NCBI RefSeq assembly: GCF_910591885.1
Contig: NC_063283.1
Coordinates: forward strand, 8,479,001-8,543,000
From: Bombus terrestris
Taxonomy: Eukaryota; Arthropoda; Insecta; Hymenoptera; Apidae
Reading direction: 5' to 3'
DNA length: 64,000 nucleotides
The position numbers and the translations under genes were made by a program. The notes beneath the pieces were generated by a model. It was not told where the DNA came from. It saw only the letters and a list, made by a program, of their open reading frames with translations, and did not search any database. Positions 39,301 through 49,987 of this stretch are shown here, in pieces. The number at the start of each line of letters is the position of its first letter. Positions within the stretch are counted from its first letter, which is position 1.

Positions 39301-40830
39301 CTAAAACTGTTTCATATCCTCCGTCGGAAGCGCGGGACAATTTATAGCGCGGTCGTTGGCGATAGTATCCATTTAGACTCTTGCATTCGCCACAATGACA
39401 ACGAACTACCGATCATCACTGACATTGGAAGCATATGTTTCCATTACGACATGCGTGGCCGCCTATCGGGAAAATTGAGGCGTTAATCGGTATCGATGAG
39501 CAACCTCCTGCGGCTACCAAAAGCCGACGCATTATCTTATCCTGTCGCTACTTTGCATCGATTATCGTCCATTCTAGACGACAAGATATTCAAGCGTCCG
39601 CTTTTACAGCTTCCCCTTTACGACGGAATCGATTCTCGATTATAGAACGACGATTTCAATCTTACTCGGAAACTTTGGAATTGGATTGCTCTTATCTTAT
39701 TACTCAAAATCAAATTCTTACAATGTACGCTATCGCCTACCGATATTCGGTACAAACTGAGTGTCTTTCGCTGCTTTTGTTTCCAATCAGTTTACTACAA
39801 ATCTTCGTCTTGTAATTGGCAATATCGAATAAAGGAAAATTTTGTTCCAGTTTTCCAGTAAATGTAACGAGTAGGTGTCCTTATATAATACTTACGGTCG
39901 GCAGTGTATATAACTGTCCGAAGGCTACCAATTTTCGACAGACCAAGGAAGGCTAACAATTTTCAAGCAATCGTATATCATTTTCCTGCAGACGACCTGG
40001 ACGACGAGAACGGGGAGGAGCGTCTGCACCGGACACGGAGTCCGTCGACGGGCGACGAAGGACACGACGATCTGGGCGAGCAGGACGACTGCCCGGAGGC
40101 GGATGGCGAAGGGGAATCCACAAACTCGACGAGTCTTCACGTCGGTAGCGGCGGTGGCACAGGGAATAGCGGAGGTGGTGGAGGCGGTGGTGGCGGTGGG
40201 CAGAACAGCGTGCAGGTTGGCGTAGATGGTCGCGACTCCAGCAGCATGAAACGAAAAAAGAAGACGCGAACTGTGTTCTCGCGGTCGCAGGTGTTTCAAT
40301 TAGAAAGCACGTTCGACCTGAAACGCTACCTTTCGTCTTCTGAACGCGCCGGTCTCGCTGCAACGTTACGGCTGACCGAGACTCAGGTGAAGATCTGGTT
40401 CCAGAATCGTCGTAACAAGTGGAAAAGACAACTCGCTGCCGAATTGGAGGCAGCAAACATGGCGCACGCGGCGCAGAGACTAGTCAGGGTGCCGATACTG
40501 TATCACGAGGCGTCCGCCGGAAGCGGAACGTCCGGCAGTGTCTCGGTGTCGGTCGCTGCGCCGCCGGCCGCCGCTGCGCCAGCGTCGGTCGCCACGTCGG
40601 CGCTCTCCCACTCGGTCGGCGTAGGAGTCGGCGTCGGTGTCGGCGTCGGCACCTCCTGCCCCCCTACCACCGCCCAGCCGATCTTCTACTCCCATCACCA
40701 TCAGCACCACCATCATCACCCGGCTCACGTGCAGGCGCACACTCTCCTGCCCCACCAGGTACACCCACAACCGCCGCCACCCCCGCCGCCACCGCCTAAC
40801 GGCCAACCACCCCAATCCTCCTCGCAATAA
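24978..40830 (+). CDS. Hmx: Hmx (H6-like / NK5 family) homeodomain transcription factor, three coding exons
   Basis: The coding exons are 24978-25570, 35737-36083 and 39992-40830. The donors are GTATGT and GTGAGT, and the acceptors are TTTTCAG and TTCCTGCAG. Split codons AG|A (Arg198) and G|AC (Asp314) join in phase to give 592 aa. The start is the first in-frame ATG after an open leader. The homeodomain lies at residues 402-461, with W48, F49, Q50, N51, R53 and the unusual N54 seen in this class. The HMX-type extension follows directly (AAELEAANM, then VRVPILYHE). Residues 70-76 read FSISSIL, an eh1-like Groucho-recruitment motif. Hmx proteins are nuclear DNA-binding factors that pattern neural and sensory tissue (family knowledge). 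Exon 3 also carries poly-Gly, Val-Gly, His-rich and Pro-rich tracts. The gene sits in a gene-poor region with large introns. Family assignment is very secure; the N-terminal start is good but not proven. Confidence 0.95.
26489..26925. repeat. Old tandem duplication in Hmx intron 1
   Basis: Two diverged copies of a unit of about 215-228 bases lie head to tail. Shared landmarks in the same order are CGAAG..GTGTC (26489 and 26704), CCTTATTTTC (26519 and 26747), CTTCA..GAGGG, ACGTGAAA, AAGATCT..TCAA, GTTCGAGGA or TTTCGAGGA, and TTCGAAT. Copies differ by many substitutions and small indels. Confidence 0.65.
28428..28487. repeat. (TC)n microsatellite in Hmx intron 1
   Basis: About 60 bases of TC repeat with three TTTC interruptions towards the end. 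Confidence 0.95.
28885..29010 (+). repeat. Dispersed repeat copy A
   Basis: The core at 28917-28937 matches the family core TAGATTGCGGATGTTTATGC with a few changes. Flanking sequence also aligns to copy B (about 38690-38820): CTATGA before the core, ATATTTTTATG after it, and CTATAACAAGATCCTTA further on. The two copies align over about 120 bases, indicating a shared mobile or duplicated origin. Confidence 0.65.
32785..32830 (-). repeat. Dispersed repeat copy, reversed
   Basis: On the minus strand the core at 32830-32810 reads TAGACTGCGGATATTTATGC. Similarity beyond the core is weak, so the copy may be truncated. Confidence 0.5.
33278..33360. repeat. Compound (TC)n-(TATC)n microsatellite
   Basis: A TC run of about 38 bases is followed by five TATC units and further CT-rich sequence. 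Confidence 0.95.
35737..36083 (+). CDS. Hmx: Hmx coding exon 2
   Basis: This exon encodes about residues 198-313. The segment reads [20 protein letters not shown], followed by a Gln/His-rich stretch and a [12 protein letters not shown] block. It is preceded by a pyrimidine tract and CAG, and ends at GTGAGT. Its phases (one base completing codon 198, one base starting codon 314) fit both neighbouring exons, which strongly supports it. Confidence 0.88.
36084..39991 (+). other. Hmx intron 2 (about 3.9 kb)
   Basis: An AT-rich intron from donor GTGAGT to acceptor TTTTCCTGCAG. It contains one copy of the dispersed 21-bp-core repeat (core 38714-38734) and a short TAACATG tandem near 37.25 kb. No coding exon is recognised. 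Confidence 0.8.
38690..38820 (+). repeat. Dispersed repeat copy B
   Basis: The core at 38714-38734 reads TAGATTGCGGATGCTTATGC. Flanks align with copy A at 28.9 kb over about 120 bases. It lies in Hmx intron 2 and has no coding capacity. Confidence 0.65.
39992..40830 (+). CDS. Hmx: Hmx coding exon 3 with homeodomain
   Basis: This exon encodes residues 314-592 and ends at TAA (40828-40830). In order it holds an acidic Asp/Glu-rich stretch, a run of ten glycines (about 40171-40200), the homeodomain (40255-40434), the HMX-specific downstream block, an Ala/Ser-rich region, Val-Gly repeats (about 40615-40650), a His cluster and a proline run before the stop. The homopolymer runs use mixed codons, so they are protein-level repeats more than simple DNA slippage tracts. 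Confidence 0.93.
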
Positions 40831-43390
40831 CACCGTCCGGCTCACGAGACCGTCGGCCCGCTGCAACCAACCACCGCCGACACCGCGGTCTCCCTCTCGC
40901 GACTCGCCTCGATCGCCTTGTCCGGATAAACGTTTTCTTCTGCCGTTTCGGTCATCTTGGATCGTCGATCGTGCGAGCTTGATCGAGCCAGGTAGAGTTT
41001 CTTCTTTTCAACGTTTCCTTTTTCGTCAATTATGATTTTTCAGTATTCTGGGGTTAGTCTTGTTTTAAAAGTTTACTGGAAGTCGGTAGATTAGAGAATA
41101 TCTGTGATTCGATATTTTATCACGATCAGATCTTACCGACGAGAGGAGGAACTTGACAAAATTTTATCATATATTTTCTATCATCTTTGTTTCTCCTGAT
41201 TCGGTTTAAAATATTTAATCACAATTACGTAACACTCTATACGATATAACTTTACTTAGAAGAAAAAGACACGAGGAACTTCAAATATTACAACGTATCT
41301 TAAAAAATGAAAAAACGCTACATGGGAAATTGTAACTGAGAAAAACAGTTATTTGAACGATACAAAAGAGTATCACTCGGATCTTTAGAAAAGGAAGGAA
41401 CAAAACGATCACCGAGAGTTAATGCAAAATGATGGAATTTAAAGTAAAATAATTCGCCAACAAGATAACCGGACGATTTTAAAGAAACAGAGAGAGGTTT
41501 AACCAAAACACAATCTGGCTTGTTCAAGCTATCCGAAAGCTTTCCAACATCGCTGGAATCGCGGGTTTGGCTCGTTAAATTCCGGCACGATCGATGGCTC
41601 TCGAGTCTCCGTTTCAGCAACGAAACGATCTCGTTTTATCGCGCCACGTCTTTCAATTGCACGTTCCAAGCCCGTGTACTAGCATCCGCGTTCCGTTCCA
41701 AGCGACGATGCATCGAAACGCAAGAGAACAGGATCGTCACGGTGTCGGAGGTTGGATTTTTCGCCGCGGTTCAACGCGACTGGCGACTTCCGGCAAGTCG
41801 AACAATTGTAATATAAGTATGTATCTAGTCTGTCAACTTATCGATAAGAAACTGCTCGTGGAACGATTATTAAGAATATTTTGTCGATGAGCGCAGGACA
41901 AACACAGTTCTGTCCTTCCCTCTGTTTCTATAGCCGTCTGGCTCACTTTATGTCTTTCTATCGTTTCGTTTATACGCTTTTCTAAATACGTGACACGAAA
42001 CTTGTTTCTACCGTTGACACAAATTTTAATTTCTTTCTTTTCCTTAGTCTTCTTTCTAATCGGGAACGTTGCAAACACGAAACGAGGAATCTCAAAGAAA
42101 AATGTAAATGTAACCGCTATGAGATTGTAACTAATTGTTAGATACACCGTAAGACACAGGCAGGGTTCCTACGACATCATTCTACCTGTTGTGATAAGTA
42201 TTTAAACGATTAATTTTATTAAACGAACGGTATAGTTACGAAATACCGACTCTCTCCTCTCCTTCACATTGTATATCTCTCCACCTAATCTATAGACGTC
42301 AATTAAGGAAAATGAAAAGCAAAGCACACCGCTTGTCGCGTCGTGTTTTATACGGACGTTTGTGATCTGAGATTCACGCAGACTATTGTACAGCTGATCG
42401 TTTCATAATCGCTAATAATGATCGTTGAACCATAACGCAACAGTCCACGTCGTTCAACATCCCATCTCTCACGCATCATCGTCCTTTTCCACACGTGTTT
42501 TTGTCCTGAATCTTACAAATATTGAGTTGCATTAAAAAATAATCAAATTTCAAGGATAGAAAAAATCAGCCATCCATCGTTCAACGCTTCGGGCGAAAAT
42601 CGACGATACTTCGGATGTACCAACAAAGATGAAAAGCTAGAAAAATATCGAACGATCAACGAAATATCTTCGAATAAGACCGCGAATATTCATGATCCCG
42701 TGGACGACTTAACACACCGTGGAACATGTCGCTTCTCGACAAAGTCAACTGATGTTTTCCCACTAGAACGCCTATGTAATCGAGTCGTCGTGAAGTGGAA
42801 AGTGCTCGATAGACCCTCGTCGATTGTCACCACCGTACCCAGTTCGTATTGTACTCTGTGTTCCATCGTTTAATCGTTTCCTGCGTTCTTATTGAACATT
42901 CTGAAATGCGTTGATTTCGAATTTCCTGAAAGCCAGAAGTAGCTGTGAAATGCGCGACTTCGTTCAGTGAGACTGTTCCCGGAGTGGAGATCAGAAAGTT
43001 TCGAAGGCTACAGACGAGAAAAAAGTTTCATGGTTACGCTTTTACTAGACGTAATTTTATTTCCTTCTCGTGTTTGGAAACATAAAAATTCCAACTGGGA
43101 TCGTGAATTTAATTTCAAGTTACACATATCCCGATGCAAAAGTAATCCCGACGAATATGTATAGCCACTAAAAAATACCACAATGGAAACGGGAATATGA
43201 AAGAGGGTTAACCAGACATCCCTCAGATATTCCCAACAATTCCTCCCGATCAATGTCTCCACCCCGCAATCGTCTCCAAAGACAGATAAACCCAGACCGT
43301 TCGCGCAAACACGATCAAAGAGTATAGAGGGGCGGAACAGGGCGGTTTCGCGAGGATATCCGGTGAACGGGCGACACAGTTTTAGCGCTG
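40831..43390 (+). other. Downstream flank of Hmx including its 3' UTR
   Basis: The first few hundred bases must contain the Hmx 3' UTR. I see no single convincing AATAAA signal close to the stop codon, so the transcript end is not fixed. Open frames on both strands in this stretch have no recognisable similarity. Confidence 0.45.
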
Positions 43391-43396
43391 TGTAGA

Positions 43397-46300
43397 ATGG
43401 CGATGCTGTGTCAGGTGGTTCACAAGCACGTTCAGCCGATTCATCGTCGCTTTCGAGGAGAAAACGTCGAGGCGCCATTGGTGGATGTCGACCACGAGGG
43501 AGCAGGAACGACAATGCGTCCGTACCGCCGTGTTTCTCTGCATCTGCACACGCCGCACAGCATCCAGAGTAAGTACGCGCACGTAAGTACGTGCACTTCA
43601 ATCATCGTTCTCACAGGCCGTCGCGCGCCATCGCGCCTTCGCCTCTTTTTCGCCTCTGATCTCTCTTTCTCCGCGAGAACCTTTCATCCACCGAACGATT
43701 ACATCCTCCACCTCCAACCTCCCCCAACCTCCCAAACGGCCTCCGTGTCCCTCGTTTTAGTTTTATTCCGCTTGCACACGTTGCCCTTTTCTCTGCTCCG
43801 CGCCCTCTTTACCCGACGTTTACCGTTTTCCTTTCTGCGATACCCGGTGTCCTTTCGCGCCTCAAGCCGACTAGGGACTCGATTATATCGAGGCTACTGT
43901 CTGCGTATCTCGATCTGCATCCTTGCGATTCCTGTCTCCAACCTCCCCTTTCGACCAGCATCCTCCCGAAGATGTGTTCCACGAATGATAAATCGTTTTA
44001 CAAGTAGATCGCCGATGTTTATGCATTTGTAGGAAGTTTAAAGGTGGGCAAATCTTGCGTATAGAATGTCGAAAGTATAATACTCGTTATAGTATTCAGT
44101 GGGTAAAACATTTTTATATGTAAGTTATACGTTTTTAATTTATATTCGTAGAAATACGAATTTGCATAAATATCGGCGATCTATTCATATGATTTTCACG
44201 AGGGTATCGGTTCGATAGATAAATTAGTTAGGAGCAACACGTTGAGTGGAAGGAAGGACTCGATCGTATCGAGATGTCCGAATTCGCAGGTTTGTCTGCG
44301 GTCTCGTTTGAGTTTCCACTACCAAGCTGTTTGGTAAGTGTCCTTTCGACGTGTTCAACTATCTCTATGAGAATTGGGCGATATAGCGAAACGGTTGTTT
44401 GGCCAATTCTCGGAGAAGTTCCTTGGATGGACGTTGAAGCTTGGATCGTACATGTAGTATAATTTAAGCTCGACGAATTCTGATACTCTTTTTTAGTTTT
44501 ATCGACTTAAGAATCTATAAGCAGAATTTTATTTTGAAAGAGAAGATTGTAGCGGACTACGTCTGTTTGGTACGCAAATGCATCGGAAAAATGGTCGTTT
44601 AGAGAAACATCGATGGAAGCACGTTGAAGAATTCGAGCGAATGGTATTCGTGACGCAACGACGTCGAAGATATTAGCTCCACATGGCCGAGAACCGTCGC
44701 CGATGGATTAAACGCGGTTCGATTGATTAAACACGATTTATATTGGCGTTAATAAGCGATGGCATTGAATATTTAAAGCGACTCATTAACTCGGTAATTG
44801 CGATGAAACGGCGTAGCCCGCGAAGAGCGTTGATCGATCGATTTCAATTTCGTTCCTTTTTGTTCCGTCGTTACCTTCGTTGCGGAACAACGTTTCCCTA
44901 TCGCTAACAAACCGATCGGAAAATTCAGCCGTTCGTCGATATCGCTTCTGGAGTTCGGATGAAAAAAAGAAGAGGGAAAAAGCTGGACGAGGAGGAGGAG
45001 GAGTCGGACTCGGAAAAAAAACTATTTCTTCCCATCGGATGCTGCGTCGTCAAATGACAGGAAATTTTTTTCGATTTAATGAGACTGCTTTAACATCGGA
45101 ATCGTAACCTCGACGGAATACTCGTCGTGAACGAGTCGAAATAAATTTGTATAAATATATAAATAATGGGAATTGGTGTATTCGAAATTCAAGAAACTAG
45201 AGATACTTCCTCCGAAATAATTTTACTACCACTCTCTCTGTGTATTAAAAAAAGAGTTGTAAAATTCTCGATTTTTTTAACAAAAACATCGCGATACCCG
45301 ATATATGTTTCGCAAACTAGCTGCCTGTTAAACAACACGTTGCTTCTACTCTTTCACCACTAAGCTTTCTATGGTCGTTTTAAAATCGAGCACATGGATC
45401 TTCGCACCTTTCGAAAATCCTCTCCGTCCTATCAATTAACCCCCCACCCCTGATACTTTTGAATCGAGCTAGCCCAGGATTCAAAAAAAATTGTATTAGG
45501 ATCCTGTTTGTCCCTGGGATCGAAAATTCACCAGCTCATTGTCGGCTGCAATCTAGAGTCGAATTGCAACCTTCCCCTCTCCCAATACTTCTATGCGCCC
45601 CGTCCTGGGGTAATTTAACACGTAAGGGGATGACGACGGTCTCGAAGCCCGTGTCCTACAGGGTCTCGTATAAGTGACGATCGTGTTACACCGGCAAACT
45701 CACGAAATCTTTCGAAGAATCTATTCTTCGACCACCCTCCCAATGATTGGTCTCATTACTTCTGCCCTGATACCCAGACCTTTTTCGAATTTTTCAATGG
45801 GGACATGGTGGTAGAAGGTGGAAGTTATTACCATAGGCGTGATGAAATTTTTTTTCTGACGATATTTGTTTTTGAAATTATTTTTCTGTACAATGTTTCT
45901 TTGCTTCGATAACACGTTATACGATGCAACGTAAAAATCATAACGATGATGTAAGTCGGTTCATCGCTCGTTAGAGTTTAGGTTTAAGTTCTATACGTTA
46001 TCTTAAATTGGATGTAGCCGTGACGGCATTCGAAGAATTCCAGACAAATTAGCGCGAGTGGACCAAAGCTGGTCTTGGGAACGAAATAATCTACGATTCA
46101 CCGACGAATTACAGAATCTGTGCAGAACAGCACCGAATAGGATTGCGCGATTGGACGATGGGATAAATCCCACGAAACCATCGAATATTTCGTGGATATA
46201 TACCATTACCGATTTCAGGCTCCCCTAACCGCCAGTTATCCGTCTAAAATCCATCCTGTCGCTGTCCGCCGACAAATCTCGTGATCGATTCGAGTGTGCC

Positions 46301-46474
46301 ATCAAAACATCAAGCAAAACTCATTCCTCGGGAGAATACCAGAGTTTCCAGAACCATGGGGGTCCTATAGACCACCTGCGGTATTACACCCACTTTTGTC
46401 TTTGTCACTGTGATCGAGAGACCAGAGCAGAACAAAAAATCAGTAATTCCTAATGGACGAGCGGACAAGGGATC

Positions 46475-46509
<35 letters not shown>

Positions 46510-49500
46510 AATGGTCGTTAGTAAATTAAACGCGGTCCTTGATGATCAACGGTGGAAATCGCGTGATCCAACGTCTGTTTAAGCACACGCAGCGGTCGAA
46601 CGTCCACGCCAGTGCGCGTAATTCACGTGATTCGCGATGAAACACAATCGATAACGCGGCTTAATTGCTGTAGCCGTAAAAGGAGGCTCATTTGTATAAA
46701 GCTTCATCGTCCGGCTAATCGAGTTAATTATCAGGCTGATAATGCGCGGACGACTTCGCAACAGCTGTGTTGGATAGAAAAACAGGGAAAAAAGGGGCAG
46801 GACGCACAGATGACGCCTGAATCCTGCGTCTCCTTCCTTGCGCCCCGCGCTTTCTGCTTCGCCGTACGAGCAACACGGCCAATTTATAGCGGCCATTATC
46901 GCGGACGCGATCCTTCCGTGACTATTATTACCTGCCTCCGCAGCAGCTCGACAATTACTCTAATGGAATAATTTTTTGGAAAATCTATCGAGACCTTCCA
47001 GCATGGAATGGTTACAGCGGCCACACCCTTTGCACGTCACTCCAATTGGAACCTCGTTTAGTCACAAAGCAACGAAACAAGTTCTTTATTTGATGATTTG
47101 AAAGTGGGTGACGTGGATGATATAAAAGTAAAGAAACTTGAGGAGAGGTGTAATAGCGAAAAGTTGATTCTAAGGTTCTGATCGTATCGAACATTCTGTA
47201 CCAGAATAGATTTGTACATAGGATAACTGCAGATCTACACGCGTGCTTTGTGGGTTTAAACAAGCGTTGGTTGGAAGCACCGTTTAATTTTAAACGGAAT
47301 ACTCTGCTTCACTGACGAGATAGTAACCAACGAAATCGGTCGATTTTTATTCCAAAACTCAGACACCGAAAGTCGAATCCCGCAGAAAGATTGACGCGTT
47401 CGCGAGACTGCCACCAAAAGAGACGAGAGGGGTGAAAGGGGGGCTTAGCTTATAGACCGCGCTGCCAGATCGAATTGCTTTTTACAGCGGACGGTCGCGA
47501 GATATCGAAAGCGTGGTCGTGTGTATACTCGTACACGTTTGTTGTACACGCATGCATGAGAAGACGTTCGTTGCGTGTACGGATTCGCGTGGATATGTGT
47601 GCGCCAGCACGCACAGTGCACAGATACACGTATGAACATGGGAGGCACATGATGCGTGTGGGGCGCGGCGCACAGGCATAAAAGAGCAAGCGAAAAAGGG
47701 AGCCTCTTTTTAATCTAGCGACGATTCGCAACCCCCTGCTTCTTTCATAGTTACGTGCTTAGTGCTTATACCCATTGACTCCCTCTCTTTACTCTGTTGC
47801 CTGAGCTGTCTGTCATCGTCCCTCTTTATACGCTTTGTCGTCGTGTCAGAGCGGCTCTCTTCTGTGTGACCGAGGGCCCGGACCAGTAGTATCACTCAGA
47901 CTTTCTACTCCGCGACCAACCGCGATTCTATTACTTGCCGTTTCTACTTACTCGATTTGACGTACCTGAATAGTTTTATAAGTTGTGTTTACAAATTTTT
48001 GACACCTTCAAATCTTGGAGCGTTCGAATTTATAAATTTGCAAATTCTCGACTCTTCGAATTGTCAGAGTTTCAGAAATATTCAAATTGCAGAATTCATC
48101 TAGCATTTTACACGAAACAACCATTTTCTCCATTTCCCAAGTACCATTTCTCCCTACAAATTGGCATATTTTACAACGCTGTTCGCAGAATAACGTTTTA
48201 GACCAATTGCAGCGCAAATGTTTGCTGGCTCCGGTGTATTCCTCGGGCGTGTCGTCGCGAGACCGAGGTTAAATCGGCCGAGACCATTGTTCGAAATAAC
48301 ACGCGGCTCGCTTTCTGTTCCTTTCTCCGAAAAGTGCATCGCTCTTCGTTCACCGGTTTTTCGCTTGCATACACACTACGGCGTGCACGATGAGCACGAG
48401 CCTGTACCAGGCCGCATATGTTGAACATGTACAATACCTCGTGATCGTATTACCATTCACGATAAACCGACGACCAGAGACTAATGCCGAAAGCGGCAGT
48501 AATCAACCCTTTTGACGAAATTTCAATCGGCATACTTGCGGTTTCACCCGATAGCGCTAAATATCGCCGCTTTGTTTTATTCATATTCGGTTAATTAAAT
48601 CGCGTGGAGGATCGTTCGCAACGATCTACAAATTTTTAGATTTGCCAGGTGAAATGAAATTTTTCTATTTCAAGAAAATTTAGTTCGTTGTCGGAAATTT
48701 GTAATTTCTCACTTTGAACGCTATACGCCAGAAAACTGATTTAAACTATCGATTCAATAAACGATGCATTTTGAAGAACTGGAATGATTTTTTTGTAACA
48801 CATACACGAAACTTGCTTTACCTTTTGCATGTATATTTTTCACTTTGATTTCTTCGGTGGTAGTCGTTTATAGTTTAGTTCCGGTGTTAGAGATATAAAC
48901 GATAATCGTCGAGAGATAATTTTATAGCATTTCAAGTAAACGTACCGTCCGATTAAGGGAGCATTGTGAAAAGGAATAGACTACTCTGGGACGCACGAAC
49001 CGTGCAAAGGTGGAGCAGTTGTATCTTATCTCGCATTTAATCGACATCGTTGAACCCAACTGTGACGCTCCTAAGCTCCGGTAATTACTTAGATGGACGA
49101 ACCTTTGACACGAGCCCCCGATTCAACGCGGCAAATAAAACTCGTATCGTATATGCTCGGTTTTAAGAATTCGTTCAATTTCATTCCCCTAGTTAATTAC
49201 CTCGAGTTTATCTTCAATTTTCAACGCTTCGATCCTATTTTTGTTCTTGTTCCTCTTCCTTTTTTTTTTTTTTTTTTTTTTATTCATACGTTTCTTTCCG
49301 ATGAAAAAAAAACGAAAACAGGGACGAGCATTAGAACGATTGATAATGGTCGAGCCGATCATTTATTCCGTTCGATGAATTTTTCATTGATCGATCGTCG
49401 CGCGCGCCGCAACGACGACGACTTTCATGTTAAATGAAAGTTGCCATCCAGATAGAGAGGACGAATGGTAATTGCGATTGCCACGGGTTGAGCAATTAGT

Positions 49501-49987
49501 CGAGCGATTGGCGCGTCGAAATGCGACGAGAAAGGAAATAATACGAAACCGAGAACGAGCGTGTAATTAATATTGTACAAGTAAAGCTATCGAAGTTTCA
49601 GTTATGCCTGATATTCTGGTATATAGACGAGTGAAAATATCTTTTAATTCGCCCCTGCCTCTCCCTCTCTTCGTCAAATTACATTGTTCAATTCCCTGTA
49701 TGCAAATTTACAATGCAGAATAAACGTTTTAGAAATTGCCGATGGATTGGCGATAAATTGCAGGAAAGCAACGTGTTTCGTATATTTCTGTGTGTTATTA
49801 CGCGGATGATGAATCGAAATTTCTAGAACAGTTAAAAAGGACGATCGTTTCTATGTTTCGATGTGAATCAAAAGCAAATAAATTAAAGGAATTGTACGAT
49901 GCTTATTATAATCTTGTTTTGTTTCAAACAGATTCAACAGGCGAAGGACTTCGGAAATTGAACAAAACGTACATGAAACTAATCTAG
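43397..49987 (+). CDS. Candidate two-exon gene of unknown function
   Basis: This is a speculative model. Exon 1 (43397-43568) starts ATGGCGATG and runs 57 codons plus one base to a strong donor, GTAAGT. Exon 2 (49764-49987) follows an AAATTGCAG acceptor and supplies two bases plus 73 codons and TAG. The phases fit, giving a 131-aa product. Exon 1 codons are Val/His/Arg-rich and look non-random. The exon 2 protein is charged and apparently helical, with CYYADDES near its start and YDAYYNLVLFQTD further on. I recognise no domain and no signal peptide. A 6.2-kb intron separates the exons, further exons could lie between, and phase compatibility has a one-in-three chance of arising randomly. Either exon could also be a chance frame. 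Confidence 0.25.
44005..44183. mobile_element. 179-bp foldback (MITE-like) element
   Basis: Inverted terminal segments 44005-44025 and 44183-44163 each carry the family core and differ at one of 21 positions (GATGTTT versus GATATTT). The interior is AT-rich and non-coding. No clear target-site duplication is visible in the flanks. The same core is seen singly at 28.9, 32.8 and 38.7 kb, so this may be the intact form or two copies inserted in opposite directions. Confidence 0.55.
46477..46509. repeat. (GAC)n trinucleotide tract
   Basis: Eleven uninterrupted GAC units outside any recognised gene. Confidence 0.95.
49260..49281. repeat. Poly(T) run of 22 bases
   Basis: An uninterrupted T run preceded by pyrimidine-rich DNA. 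A poly(A) relic of a retrocopy on the minus strand is possible, but no adjacent gene-like sequence supports it. Confidence 0.95.

Larger units (their letters stand above)
43569..49763. other. Mostly featureless DNA between the two candidate exons
   Basis: It contains a 179-bp foldback repeat (44005-44183), a GAC trinucleotide tract (46477-46509) and a 22-base T run (49260-49281). No recognisable gene is seen on either strand. If the flanking two-exon model is wrong, this is simply intergenic DNA between Hmx and Prx3. Confidence 0.5.

Noticed and set aside
43008..43601. 197-residue open frame on the minus strand
   Set aside because: No recognisable domain. It overlaps the better-supported plus-strand candidate exon, has no clear splice partners, and runs through AT-rich DNA with poor codon structure.
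46475..46512. GAC repeat as a poly-Asp or poly-Thr coding segment
   Set aside because: No surrounding open frame with splice support; treated as a simple repeat.
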